A stretch of DNA of 64,000 bases from Alkalibacillus flavidus. GTDB lineage: Bacteria > Bacillota > Bacilli > Bacillales > Alkalibacillaceae. Below are positions 32,015-40,551 of this stretch, in pieces. The position numbers and the translations under genes were made by a program. Below the pieces are notes generated by a model that had not been told where the DNA came from, made no database searches, and was given only the letters and a program-made list of their open reading frames with translations. Positions within the stretch are counted from its first letter, which is position 1; every line of letters begins with the position of its first letter. The stretch is taken from positions 12,411 through 76,410 of the forward strand of contig NZ_JBEPMX010000012.1 in NCBI RefSeq assembly GCF_040545925.1. Reading direction: 5' to 3'.

Positions 32015-32112
32015 CTTATCTCATAATCTACCTAACTTTTTAAATAACTAAGGCTAGTTTTGAAATAACTGGCCTTAGTTATGAGATAAATTAAAGGAAA
32101 AATGAAATAACT
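32008..32112. repeat. Degenerate tandem repeat, five units of 21 bp
   Basis: Read on the minus strand, units start at 32112, 32091, 32070, 32049 and 32028. Their first bases are AGTTATTTCAT, ATTTATCTCAT, AGTTATTTCAAAA, AGTTATTTAAAAA and GATTATGAGAT. The shared word AGTTATTTCAAAA also occurs in the array at 1117-1200. The last unit overlaps the exporter stop. Confidence 0.75.
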
Positions 32113-32147
32113 AAAAAAAGTGCGGCTTTAGGGCCGCACTTTTTTTA
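32113..32147. terminator. Bidirectional terminator at ptsI 3-prime end
   Basis: AAAAAAAGTGCGGC and GCCGCACTTTTTTT form a strong stem with U-runs on both strands, directly after the ptsI stop. Confidence 0.9.
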
Positions 32148-33866
32148 GTTAAGAAACTGATCAGTAACGTAATCTTTGACTGCTTCGTTTGTTTGTTGAT
32201 TTAAGATGGTCGTCGCTGCATCTGTTACCGTTTGTTTATTCAATTGTGAGAGTTGCTTCCGTGCTGGTAGAAGTGACGATGCACTCATGCTAAATTCATC
32301 TAAACCAAGACCGAGTAAAATCGGAATGGCGACTTCATCACCAGCCATTTCACCGCACATACCTGTCCATTTTCCTTCAGCATGCGACGCATCAATCACT
32401 TGCTTAATTAAACGAAGGACTGCAGGGTGATACGGTTGATATAAATGGCTTACATGTTCATTCATACGATCAGCAGCCATTGTATATTGGATTAAATCGT
32501 TCGTTCCAATACTGAAGAAATCGACTTCTTTAGCAAATTGATCAGCTAAGGCAGCAGTGGATGGAATTTCAACCATGATGCCGACTTCAATGTTATTACT
32601 AACCTCGTAGCCTTCATCCTGTAATGATTGTTTCTCTTCCTCTAGCAATGCTTTCGCTTGGCGGAATTCCTCAAGCGTTGCCACCATTGGGAACATAATC
32701 TTCAAGTTACCGTACACACTTGTGCGGAGTAAGGCACGCAATTGCACGCGGAATAAGTCATCGCGCTCTAAACATAATCGAATCGCTCGGAAGCCGAGGA
32801 ATGGATTCAGTTCTTCTGGTAAATCTAAATACGGTAGATCTTTGTCACCGCCGATATCTAATGTACGAATGACGACGGGTTTATCGCCCATGGTAAATAA
32901 TACCGTTTTGTAAGCGTCGAACTGTTCTTCTTCTGTTGGGAGGCTATCGCGGTTCATGTATAAAAACTCTGTTCTAAATAGCCCGATGCCTTCAGCGTCA
33001 TTTTCGGTGACTGTCCCTAAATCTTTAGTCGAGCCGATATTTGCGACTAATTCAACCGTATGGCCGTCTTCAGTTGTGGATGATTGGCCGATCAGTTGTT
33101 TTAGTTGCTCAGCCTCTGCTTGTTCTTTTTGGCGTTTCGCTTCATAATCCTCTAACTGCTCATTTGTTGGGTTAACAATCACATCGCCTGCTTCTCCGTC
33201 AATAATAACCGTCATGCCGGCTTCGATTGTCTGAGTGGCCTCAGATGTACCGACGACAGCTGGAATGCCCATGGAGCGCGACATAATAGCGGAGTGGGAT
33301 GTCCGCCCGCCGATATCGGTCACGATTCCTTTCACATAATTGCGGTTCAGTTGCGCTGTATCTGACGGTAATAAGTCATGCGCGATTAAAATCACTTCAT
33401 CTGTAATATCGCTCGTCGTAACGAGTGGTTCACCTAATAAATAAGAAATAACACGCTTTGATACGTCACGAACATCAGCTGCGCGTTCTTTCATATAGTC
33501 ATTATCCATGCTTTCAAACATCGAGATGAATTGATTTGCTGTGTCATTTAATGCTTTTTCAGCTAATACATGGTCTTTATCGATCTTTTGATGAACAGCG
33601 TTGATTAGCTCAGGGTCTTGTAACACGAGCAAATGCGCGCCGAAAATCTTTGCGTGTTCTGAGCCCATTTCAGTCTCGACGTGTTGTTGAATGCGCTCTA
33701 AATCGTGTTTGGCTCGTTCAACAGCATCCTCTAAACGCTGCTTTTCATTTTGTGGATCGTCTACTTGTTTATCGTTAATTGTTAAATCAGGATTTTGTAA
33801 TACGAACGCTTTTCCAATTTGGACACCATTGGACGCTCCGATTCCATTAATTTCAGTCATACTCAA
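32145..33866 (-). CDS. ptsI: Phosphotransferase system enzyme I
   Basis: General PTS enzyme I, 573 residues, which takes phosphate from phosphoenolpyruvate and passes it to HPr. The active histidine is His191 in GGRTSHSAIMSRSMGI; the PEP-binding C-terminal part has the usual GIGLFRTEFLYM and VEIPSTAALADQF and ends with GMCGEMAGD. ATG follows AAGGAG. Unlike in B. subtilis it is not behind ptsH but transcribed away from the fructose operon that carries ptsH, sharing its intergenic control region. Confidence 0.95.
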   Translation of the reverse strand: MSMTEINGIGASNGVQIGKAFVLQNPDLTINDKQVDDPQNEKQRLEDAVERAKHDLERIQQHVETEMGSEHAKIFGAHLLVLQDPELINAVHQKIDKDHVLAEKALNDTANQFISMFESMDNDYMKERAADVRDVSKRVISYLLGEPLVTTSDITDEVILIAHDLLPSDTAQLNRNYVKGIVTDIGGRTSHSAIMSRSMGIPAVVGTSEATQTIEAGMTVIIDGEAGDVIVNPTNEQLEDYEAKRQKEQAEAEQLKQLIGQSSTTEDGHTVELVANIGSTKDLGTVTENDAEGIGLFRTEFLYMNRDSLPTEEEQFDAYKTVLFTMGDKPVVIRTLDIGGDKDLPYLDLPEELNPFLGFRAIRLCLERDDLFRVQLRALLRTSVYGNLKIMFPMVATLEEFRQAKALLEEEKQSLQDEGYEVSNNIEVGIMVEIPSTAALADQFAKEVDFFSIGTNDLIQYTMAADRMNEHVSHLYQPYHPAVLRLIKQVIDASHAEGKWTGMCGEMAGDEVAIPILLGLGLDEFSMSASSLLPARKQLSQLNKQTVTDAATTILNQQTNEAVKDYVTDQFLN

Positions 33867-33933
33867 TCAACTCCTTGATTAAATTTTATCGCAAACCGTC
33901 ATGTATAATCAGTTCATTTTGGAACAAAATGTT

Positions 33934-33962
33934 TTGACACCGCTTTCACGATCTATTATAAT
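33934..33962 (+). promoter_or_regulatory. Promoter of the fru operon with an embedded cre-like site
   Basis: TTGACA (33934-33939) and TATAAT (33957-33962) are both consensus with a 17-bp spacer. TGACACCGCTTTCA (33935-33948) matches the CcpA operator consensus TGWAANCGNTNWCA except at one position and lies across the -35 box and spacer, where bound CcpA would block polymerase. Confidence 0.8.
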
Positions 33963-33965
33963 CAT

Positions 33966-34007
33966 AATCAATCACAATCAATCAGTCAAACAGATAATAA
34001 TCAATCA
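33966..34007 (+). promoter_or_regulatory. Three direct repeats, likely FruR operator
   Basis: AATCAATCA occurs at 33966-33974, 33976-33984 and 33999-34007, covering the expected transcription start of the fru operon. DeoR-type repressors often use such repeated short boxes; FruR encoded next is the likely binder. A second TATAAT lies at 34010-34015. Confidence 0.65.
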
Positions 34008-34044
34008 GATATAATCATTTCGTGCAAAAAGGAGGTGCTAGGAT

Positions 34045-34830
34045 TTGCTATATAGTGAAGAAAGGAAAGAGCTGATTCACAATTATATTGTGGAATATCA
34101 TCGCGCTTCTGTTCAGCAGTTATGTAATGCATTTAATGTGTCGGAATCTACAATACGGCGTGATTTAAGTGAACTAGAACAAGAGCACCGTATTAAGCGA
34201 ACGCATGGTGGAGCGATTCCGATTGAAAGCGTTAACTTTGAACCGACTATTACAGAGAAGGCAGATCGGTTTTTAGACGAGAAACAAGCAATTGCCAAAC
34301 AAGCCGTTCGTTATATTCAAGAAGGCGATACGATTTTAGTCGATGCAGGGACGACGACGCTTTCTTTAATCCACGAAATCAAACAATTTCAATCATTAAC
34401 GGTCGTAACGAATTCCGTCGTGCATGCAGAGTTGTTAAAAGATTCACCCCAGCTTGAAGTGATCGTGCCTGGTGGAAGGCTTCGTCACGAAACACAAGCG
34501 TTAGTCGGCCCGTTGACGGATCAAACGCTATCCTTTTTACATGTCGACACAGCATTCATCGGCACGAACGGCGTTGATTTGAAAGATGGTTTAACAACGC
34601 CGAACTTAATCGAAGCATCTACGAAACGGCTCATGATTGAACAATCATCAGATGTCATCGTTTTAGCAGATCATAGCAAGTTCGATAAAGTCACTTTTGC
34701 AAAATTTGCCGATATCGATGTCATTCATCGTTGTATTACAGATGAGCACGTGGATAGTCGGTATATTGCTGAATTTGACCAACGTGGGGTGACATTGGAA
34801 ATCGCCAAGCTTCAGGAGGATAAAACATGA
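34045..34830 (+). CDS. fruR: DeoR-family fructose operon repressor
   Basis: DeoR-type regulator of 261 residues. Helix-turn-helix about 18-42 (SVQQLCNAFNVSESTIRRDL), then the sugar-phosphate sensing domain (VDAGTTTLSLI, TNSVVHAELL, GPLTDQTL, ADHSKFDK). Start is TTG 34045 behind AAAGGAGGTG. As first gene before fruK and fruA it is expected to respond to fructose-1-phosphate and to bind the AATCAATCA repeats. Overlaps fruK by ATGA. Confidence 0.9.
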   Translation: MLYSEERKELIHNYIVEYHRASVQQLCNAFNVSESTIRRDLSELEQEHRIKRTHGGAIPIESVNFEPTITEKADRFLDEKQAIAKQAVRYIQEGDTILVDAGTTTLSLIHEIKQFQSLTVVTNSVVHAELLKDSPQLEVIVPGGRLRHETQALVGPLTDQTLSFLHVDTAFIGTNGVDLKDGLTTPNLIEASTKRLMIEQSSDVIVLADHSKFDKVTFAKFADIDVIHRCITDEHVDSRYIAEFDQRGVTLEIAKLQEDKT

Positions 34831-35795
34831 CAAAACCGTTAACAGTGACACTCAATCCAGCCTTAGATAAAACGATCTCTTTATCAGAGTTTCAAGTGGG
34901 TGGGTTGAATCGTTTAGAGACTATGCCGATTTTAGACCCGGGCGGTAAAGGGGTTAATGTCGCTAAAGTATTAAAGCAGCTTAATATAACACCTCATGCG
35001 ACTGGGTTTACGGCAGGTTCCACAGGGAAAACGATTGGCCACGCTTTAGATCAATTAGACATCCATCACAATTTTCAAGAAGTAACAGGTGACGTTCGCA
35101 CGAATTTGAAAATTGTTGATCAGTCGCAAGGTGTGACAACGGAAATTAATGAACCTGGTTTTACCGTGGATCATAATGATTTACAAGCCTTACAAGAGAA
35201 ATTAACGAGCCTCTTGCCGGAAACGACTTATGTTGTTTTAGGCGGGAGTACACCGAGTGGAATAGGTGATCATCAATACAAAGAGTTCATTAATCTTGCG
35301 CATGAATATGGTGTCAAAACGATTTTAGATGCTAGTGGACCAGCCTTGAAAGAAGGGTTGCGAGCAAAACCGTTCGCCATTAAGCCGAATATTCACGAAT
35401 TAGAGGAGTTATACGACACAACGTTTGAATCCACTGAATCGATTGTTCAAGCGTGTCGTGACATTGTTGCAGATGGCGTTAACATGGTTGTCGTTTCACT
35501 TGGTGGTGACGGGGCTTTGTTTATAAATGAAGATCAAGCTTACCTCGTCAAACCGTTTCCGATCACACCCCAAAGTACGGTCGGTGCAGGTGATTCGATG
35601 GTGGGTGCCATGGTTTACGCCTTAACTCAAGGTTATGATTTCGAAACATTAGCGAAGTGGGCGACAACAGCTGGAACCATTACAGCGTCAAAAGCAGGGA
35701 CGACGGTTTGCACCTTAGATGAAATCCAAACCCATGTATCGTCTGTCACTGTTGAAAGTATAGATTTAACTAAAATAGGGAGGTTAGAAACATGA
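34827..35795 (+). CDS. fruK: 1-phosphofructokinase
   Basis: PfkB-family sugar kinase of 322 residues, converting fructose-1-phosphate to fructose-1,6-bisphosphate. The substrate end shows TVTLNPALDKTISL and DPGGKGVNVAKVL; the PfkB signature with catalytic Asp is STVGAGDSMVGAMVYAL (Asp about 253). It overlaps fruR and fruA by ATGA at each end, so translation is coupled. Lacked tagatose-type neighbours make the fructose role clear. Confidence 0.93.
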   Translation: MTKPLTVTLNPALDKTISLSEFQVGGLNRLETMPILDPGGKGVNVAKVLKQLNITPHATGFTAGSTGKTIGHALDQLDIHHNFQEVTGDVRTNLKIVDQSQGVTTEINEPGFTVDHNDLQALQEKLTSLLPETTYVVLGGSTPSGIGDHQYKEFINLAHEYGVKTILDASGPALKEGLRAKPFAIKPNIHELEELYDTTFESTESIVQACRDIVADGVNMVVVSLGGDGALFINEDQAYLVKPFPITPQSTVGAGDSMVGAMVYALTQGYDFETLAKWATTAGTITASKAGTTVCTLDEIQTHVSSVTVESIDLTKIGRLET

Positions 35796-37165
35796 AGAAG
35801 TTATTGGCTGTGACGGCTTGTCCAACGGGTATTGCACACACGTATATGGCAGCTGAAGCGTTGGATCAAGCAGCAAAAGAAAAAGACGTCGATATGAAAG
35901 TCGAAACACAAGGTAGTGTAGGGGCTGAAAACGAATTAACAGCAGAGGAAATTCGTGAAGCACACGCGATTATTTTGGCAGTTGACACGAACGTTGATGA
36001 AGAACGTTTCGCGGGGAAAAATATTATCCGTGTCGGCGTGAGTGAAGCGATTAAAAACGCAGATGGATTAATTGACCGTGCGCTAAACATGGAAGAGAAG
36101 TCATCTGATGAACATGACGAACAAGTTAGTAAACAAGAGAAGAATGAAGGAACAGGGTTCTATAAGCACTTAATGAATGGTGTGTCCTTCATGATTCCAC
36201 TGATCGTAGCGGGTGGTTTGTTACTAGCTATATCATTCGCATTTGGTGTAGAAAATTCGCCAGAAGAAGGATCGCTTCCGGCTTATCTTGGTCAAATTGG
36301 TGGTCTAGCGTTCTCGATGATAGTTCCAGTCTTAGCTGGTTTTATTGCGTATTCCATATCCGATAAACCCGGTTTGGCACCTGGTTTAGTTGCTGGTTTG
36401 ATTGCGGATGATGTGGGCACTGGTTTTCTAGGTGGTATCATAGGTGGTTTCTTAGCAGGTTATGTGACACTTGCGATTAAGAAATTCGTCAAAGTCCCGA
36501 AAAACTTCGAAGGGCTTATGCCTGTCTTGATTATGCCGTTATTTTCTACGTTAATCACTGGTCTATTGTTATTCTATATTATTAACGATCCAGTAGCAGC
36601 AATGATGACAGGATTAGAAAATTGGTTACAGTCGATGTCTGGTGCTAACGCGATTCTATTAGGTCTAATCTTAGGTGCGATGATGGCTGTTGATATGGGT
36701 GGTCCTGTTAACAAGACAGCGTACGCCTTTGCTTCAGGACTACTTGCAAGTGAATTATACGGCCCAATGGCGGCGGTTATGGCAGCTGGTATGACACCAC
36801 CATTAGGTGTTTGGTTAGCAACTGTATTTGCGAAGCATAAATTCAATAAGGAACAACGTGAAGCTGGTAAGGCGGCTAGTGTGCTCGGCATCTCATTCAT
36901 TACAGAAGGGGCGATCCCGTTTGCGGCAGCTGACCCATTCCGAGTGATTCCAGCTTTAGTCGTTGGTTCAGCAACAGCAGGTGCTCTAACGATGGCGTTT
37001 GACGCATTACTACGTGTATCTCACGGTGGTGTGTTCGTCTTATTTGTACCGAATGCCGTGACAAACGTCTTCTTATACGCATTAGCGATTGCAATTGGTG
37101 CTGTTGTAACAGCTGTACTCGTCGCGCTATTTAAGAAAAAACCTGAACAAGTTACAGAAGCCTAA
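35792..37165 (+). CDS. fruA: Fructose PTS transporter, IIB-IIC subunit
   Basis: 457 residues: an N-terminal IIB domain with the phospho-cysteine in TACPTGIAHTYMAAEAL (Cys9), a charged linker (about 105-125), and a IIC membrane domain with about ten helices (PLIVAGGLLLAISFAFG, PFAAADPFRVIPALVVGSA). B. subtilis FruA is IIABC in one chain; here the IIA part is a separate gene next downstream. It takes up fructose and releases fructose-1-phosphate to FruK. ATG overlaps the fruK stop. Confidence 0.92.
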   Translation: MKKLLAVTACPTGIAHTYMAAEALDQAAKEKDVDMKVETQGSVGAENELTAEEIREAHAIILAVDTNVDEERFAGKNIIRVGVSEAIKNADGLIDRALNMEEKSSDEHDEQVSKQEKNEGTGFYKHLMNGVSFMIPLIVAGGLLLAISFAFGVENSPEEGSLPAYLGQIGGLAFSMIVPVLAGFIAYSISDKPGLAPGLVAGLIADDVGTGFLGGIIGGFLAGYVTLAIKKFVKVPKNFEGLMPVLIMPLFSTLITGLLLFYIINDPVAAMMTGLENWLQSMSGANAILLGLILGAMMAVDMGGPVNKTAYAFASGLLASELYGPMAAVMAAGMTPPLGVWLATVFAKHKFNKEQREAGKAASVLGISFITEGAIPFAAADPFRVIPALVVGSATAGALTMAFDALLRVSHGGVFVLFVPNAVTNVFLYALAIAIGAVVTAVLVALFKKKPEQVTEA

Positions 37166-37189
37166 ACAGCAAGATTACAAAGGAGTTCG

Positions 37190-37645
37190 ATGATAATGGA
37201 TTTAAAACAATTATTAAAAGAAGAGCATGTCTTATTAGATGTTGATGCAAATTCTCGAGATGAAAGTCTTGACGAATTGATTAAAGTGATGCAAAATACA
37301 GGCGTTGTACAAGATGCAGCCGTTTATAAAGAAGCGGTGCTAAATCGTGAACAAGAAGGGTCCACAGGTATTGGTTTTGGCGTTGCGATTCCACATGGTA
37401 AATCGTCAGGCGTAAAAGAACCAGGCCTTGCATTTGCACGCTTAAATAATGAAGTCGATTGGCAATCATTAGATGACAAACCAGTTAAAGCGGTCTTTAT
37501 GATCGCGATTCCAGAAGAACAAGCAGGGAACGAGCATTTGCAGATCCTATCCCAACTTTCACGAAAACTCATGCACGAAGACTTTCGTCAGAAGCTATTA
37601 GATGCATCGTCGAGTGATGAGTTGCTAGCAGCGCTTGATGCATAA
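37190..37645 (+). CDS. Fructose PTS IIA protein
   Basis: About 150 residues, PTS EIIA type 2 (mannitol/fructose). The phospho-histidine is in the conserved GFGVAIPHGKSSGV. Start may be ATG 37190 or ATG 37196; AAAGGAG is 4 or 10 nt upstream respectively. It accepts phosphate from HPr, whose gene follows by 12 bp, and passes it to the IIB domain of FruA. Stand-alone IIA of this size matches the part missing from FruA. Confidence 0.9.
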   Translation: MIMDLKQLLKEEHVLLDVDANSRDESLDELIKVMQNTGVVQDAAVYKEAVLNREQEGSTGIGFGVAIPHGKSSGVKEPGLAFARLNNEVDWQSLDDKPVKAVFMIAIPEEQAGNEHLQILSQLSRKLMHEDFRQKLLDASSSDELLAALDA

Positions 37646-37657
37646 GGAGGACATGTC

Positions 37658-37927
37658 ATGAAGCAAGTAGAAGTAACGATTCAAAACGAAACAGGCTTAC
37701 ACGCCCGTCCAGCACAGCAATTTGTGCAAGAAGCGAGCAAATTCTCATCTGACATTAAAATTGTGACAGGTGACGATCGAACAGAAACCGAAGCGAAAAG
37801 TATTTTAGGCGTTATGACGCTCGGTATCGAAAAAGGGACGACGATTGGACTTAAAGCAGAAGGCGACGACGAAGAAGAAGCCATCGATGCTTTAGTCAAA
37901 TTAGTCGACAATAATTTTGAAAGCTAA
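37658..37927 (+). CDS. ptsH: Phosphocarrier protein HPr
   Basis: HPr of 89 residues. His15 lies in TGLHARPA, the enzyme I phosphorylation site. A serine in EAKSILGVM (Ser48) corresponds to the HPr-kinase site used in catabolite control with CcpA. It is the last gene of the fructose operon rather than paired with ptsI, so general PTS capacity may be tied to fructose-operon expression. AAGGAGG upstream; terminator downstream. Confidence 0.95.
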   Translation: MKQVEVTIQNETGLHARPAQQFVQEASKFSSDIKIVTGDDRTETEAKSILGVMTLGIEKGTTIGLKAEGDDEEEAIDALVKLVDNNFES

Positions 37928-37964
37928 AAAAAGGTTGGCGCTCAATTGAGTGCCAACTTTTTTT
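37926..37964 (+). terminator. Terminator of the fru-ptsH operon
   Basis: AAAGGTTGGCGCTCAA/TTGAGTGCCAACTTT, a long stem with T7 tail, overlapping the ptsH stop. Confidence 0.9.
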
Positions 37965-37966
37965 GA

Positions 37967-38113
37967 TTCAAAAATAGATGTGTTTGCAGCAAGATGGATC
38001 TCGTTTGGTTCAAGGACTCTGACAAATGATGCAAGAGTTTTTAAAGTTGGTGCAACGGTTGGAAAGGTTGCATCAAAACGTCTCAATTTGCTAGCACTAT
38101 CGTCATTATTCAA
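37967..38113. repeat. Degenerate tandem repeat, seven units of 21 bp
   Basis: Units begin at 37967, 37988, 38009, 38030, 38051, 38072 and 38093. Their first five bases are TTCAA, AGCAA, TTCAA, TGCAA, TGCAA, ATCAA and AGCAC, and many end TTGG or TTGC. It fills the gap between the ptsH terminator and the convergent PH-domain gene, whose stop it just overlaps. Confidence 0.75.
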
Positions 38114-38504
38114 ACTCAATGTCTGGATTAATCGACATCAGTTGTTTGACGAACAAGCTTTTGTCAGCAGGCGCGACACGGACGACTTGAAGATCGTACC
38201 CATATGTAATCTCAAGTCTAGTGATCGACAAGGCGGGTGACAGTTTAATGCTACGAATTAATCGGATTTGCTCGATGTCATGAATGTCGATTGATTTCTT
38301 GAACGGACCAGATCGGATGATTAAATCGCGTTCTTCAACGTGGTAACGTGTTGTGAACCAGACCCAAAGTGCTGCTAGAAGAGCGATAATACTAATCGAT
38401 AACAGTAGGAACTCATCGGTGAAAAAGGTCCAGATTAACGCTGTTCCGATCAACCCAAACCAAAGAACTCCGATCCATATATCTTTGTGTGGTGAATAGG
38501 TCAT
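38106..38504 (-). CDS. Membrane protein with bacterial PH domain
   Basis: 132 residues from ATG 38504, eight nt behind AAAGGAG. Two membrane helices (about 8-26 and 30-48) precede a bacterial PH-like domain (TRYHVEERDLIIRSGPFKKSI, then IRLIRS and RLEITYG). Members of this group are small membrane proteins of unknown role. Ends in the 21-bp repeat array; follows the TetR gene by 21 bp on the same strand. Confidence 0.7.
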   Translation of the reverse strand: MTYSPHKDIWIGVLWFGLIGTALIWTFFTDEFLLLSISIIALLAALWVWFTTRYHVEERDLIIRSGPFKKSIDIHDIEQIRLIRSIKLSPALSITRLEITYGYDLQVVRVAPADKSLFVKQLMSINPDIEFE

Positions 38505-38525
38505 GTGAAGCACTCCTTTAAAATC

Positions 38526-39398
38526 TTAATACCCCACATCTTCACGCAGTACCATATCAATTTCATGGACGTAGCGATGGGCGTGCGGGATGTCTGATAG
38601 GTTCGATAACATTCCTATAATAACAGGTTTTCGTGTTTGTTTGCGAGTTAATTCGTCGCGAATGACATCGATCGACACTTGATAGTCGCCCGAATGCTCT
38701 AATGTGGCAATGACTTCTTCTAGTTTTGCTAATCGCAATTCAATCGCCTCGCGCCAAGACAAATGTTGGTCGTGAGCTTTCTTCAATAAATGCTTTACTT
38801 GGATTTCATTTAAAAATGGCATGTCTCCGCGCGCCATAGCCCCGTGAAAAACATCGTCGATTCGCTGCATAACGAAGCGGATTAATGACGCCATATCATA
38901 ATGTGAATCTGAATGAATCATGACAGGGATATAAGCTCGAATCATGCCTTCTAACATGATCGCCAAATCATAGACAAACGATTTCGCGTGAGGTCCATAA
39001 ATAGCTTGTAATCCTTGCATATAAAATTGATGGACATCAGCATTCTTCTCTCGAATCACTTGCCGTATTGATTCGCTAAAATGGCCGCCTTGTTCATAAG
39101 GCAGTTCCATAAATTCACGGTGTTCGACAACACTTTCGAAAAAGATCGTGAGCTGTCTAACAAATCGTTCGTAGGGTTTTTTCGGTTCCTCTATCGACTT
39201 AATTCGCGACAAAACACGGTCAAAATAATATTCTAACGCCCCGAATAGTAAGGCGTCTTTTGAATTGAAATAAGCATACATCGACCCTTTAGCCATATGA
39301 CTTTCATCGGCAATCTCTTGCATCGATGTTTGTGAAAACCCTTTGTATGAGAACAATTTAATCGCATTGTTTAAAATGAGTTGCTCTTTATCAGTCAT
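38526..39398 (-). CDS. TetR-family regulator, long form
   Basis: 290 residues, longer than the usual 190-220. N-terminal helix-turn-helix about 25-55 (SMQEIADESHMAKGSMYAYF). The helical ligand domain is followed by an extra 70-residue C-terminal part. The gene overlaps the upstream membrane gene by 8 bp and is in the same transcript as the YugP-like protease. GACC-type palindromes at 40552-40584 in front of that transcript are its likely operators. Confidence 0.85.
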   Translation of the reverse strand: MTDKEQLILNNAIKLFSYKGFSQTSMQEIADESHMAKGSMYAYFNSKDALLFGALEYYFDRVLSRIKSIEEPKKPYERFVRQLTIFFESVVEHREFMELPYEQGGHFSESIRQVIREKNADVHQFYMQGLQAIYGPHAKSFVYDLAIMLEGMIRAYIPVMIHSDSHYDMASLIRFVMQRIDDVFHGAMARGDMPFLNEIQVKHLLKKAHDQHLSWREAIELRLAKLEEVIATLEHSGDYQVSIDVIRDELTRKQTRKPVIIGMLSNLSDIPHAHRYVHEIDMVLREDVGY

Positions 39399-39828
39399 AG
39401 TTGGTCAGCCTTTCTTCGTGTTGTAAAAACGTTTGGAATGTTTGATAGGCACGACTAGGCTGGGTGTCTAAGTCTCTGATATAACGAACAATGGCTTGTT
39501 CTGGGACGACTTCACTTTGTTGAATGCGTGATTTGATAAAATCAAAACTTTGTTGTTGCAATGAACGATTGTGATGCATTGATTCTTTAAAAAGAGCCAT
39601 TCCGATAGCACCTAGGACAGCGAGCACGCCAATAATAAGCATCGTATCACGATTAATCGGGACGGTCGTTAATAAATAAATTAAGTTAAAAACCGAAATT
39701 GTAATCAATGGGAATGCGATCATTGAAAAGATGATACTCTTTTTCAGTAGCGGTGATAAATAACGTTCCATCTCGCTAAACCCCTCTTGGACATGGGGTG
39801 AAGCATTCTTTGGTGTTAACAGCTTCAA
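39391..39828 (-). CDS. Two-helix membrane protein (DUF5392-like)
   Basis: 145 residues. A soluble N-terminus, two membrane helices (about 32-52 and 62-82) and a charged helical C-terminus. The layout resembles the DUF5392 proteins of Bacillus, a tentative call. TTG start with AAAGGAG nine nt upstream. Lies between the YugP-like and TetR genes, overlapping the latter. Confidence 0.65.
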   Translation of the reverse strand: MKLLTPKNASPHVQEGFSEMERYLSPLLKKSIIFSMIAFPLITISVFNLIYLLTTVPINRDTMLIIGVLAVLGAIGMALFKESMHHNRSLQQQSFDFIKSRIQQSEVVPEQAIVRYIRDLDTQPSRAYQTFQTFLQHEERLTNYD

Positions 39829-39842
39829 CTCTCGTCACTCCT

Positions 39843-40523
39843 TTAGTTTTGACTTCGGGCGATCATAATGAATTTCACTAATTCAAACACGGCCATGAGT
39901 GTACTGGCGACATATGTTAAAGCAGCTGCGTTTAAGACCTTGCCTACGCCGTTTACTTCACGGCTTGAGATCATACCGAGTTGCACGAGTTGATTCTTCG
40001 CCCGGCGACTAGCATCATACTCAACAGGTAACGTAACGAGTTGGAATAAGACAGCGGCTGAAAACAGAACAATACCAACTGTCACTAAATTCATCGCTTC
40101 TAGTAAAATGCCACCAATTAATAGAAATGGGGCTAGTTGTGAGCCAATATTCGCTGCTGGGAATAATTTGTGTCGCAACAGTAACATGGAATAATTCGTT
40201 GAGTCTTGTATCGCATGACCAACTTCGTGAGCTGCAACGGATAATGATGAAATCGACTGCCCATTAAAAACAGGCTCTGATAAACGGACGGATTTAGCCC
40301 GAGGGTCATAATGGTCAGACAACGCGCCTTTGCCAGATCGTTCGATTTGAACATGGTGCAATCCGTGTGCATCTAAAATGCGCCTTGCAACTTGTGCGCC
40401 GCTTAACCGAGCAGAAGCTTGGACTTGGGACCATTTTTGGAAATTGCTTTTTACTTTAGATTGTGCCCACATCGCTAGGCCAAGCGCTGCAAATATAAGG
40501 ATATCCATTGGATGGAAAAACAT
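39843..40523 (-). CDS. Membrane zinc metallopeptidase, YugP family
   Basis: 226 residues from ATG 40523 (AAGTGAGGCG upstream; the longer reading from 40565 would run through the operator). N-terminal membrane helix, then the zinc motif HEVGHAIQ (about 118-125), the segment SDHYDPRAKSVRLSE typical of YugP, and two or three further helices. YugP-like proteins are membrane-bound zinc proteases of unknown substrate. First gene of a transcript with a small membrane protein and a TetR regulator. Confidence 0.88.
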   Translation of the reverse strand: MFFHPMDILIFAALGLAMWAQSKVKSNFQKWSQVQASARLSGAQVARRILDAHGLHHVQIERSGKGALSDHYDPRAKSVRLSEPVFNGQSISSLSVAAHEVGHAIQDSTNYSMLLLRHKLFPAANIGSQLAPFLLIGGILLEAMNLVTVGIVLFSAAVLFQLVTLPVEYDASRRAKNQLVQLGMISSREVNGVGKVLNAAALTYVASTLMAVFELVKFIMIARSQN

Positions 40524-40551
40524 GATTCTTCGCCTCACTTCGATTGTTTTC

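Noticed and set aside
37901..38119. Minus-strand ORF of 72 codons across the ptsH end
   Set aside because: It overlaps ptsH and its terminator antisense and coincides with the repeat array.
37950..38240. Plus-strand ORF of 96 codons after ptsH
   Set aside because: It starts inside the terminator, crosses the 21-bp array and runs antisense to the PH-domain gene; no ribosome site.
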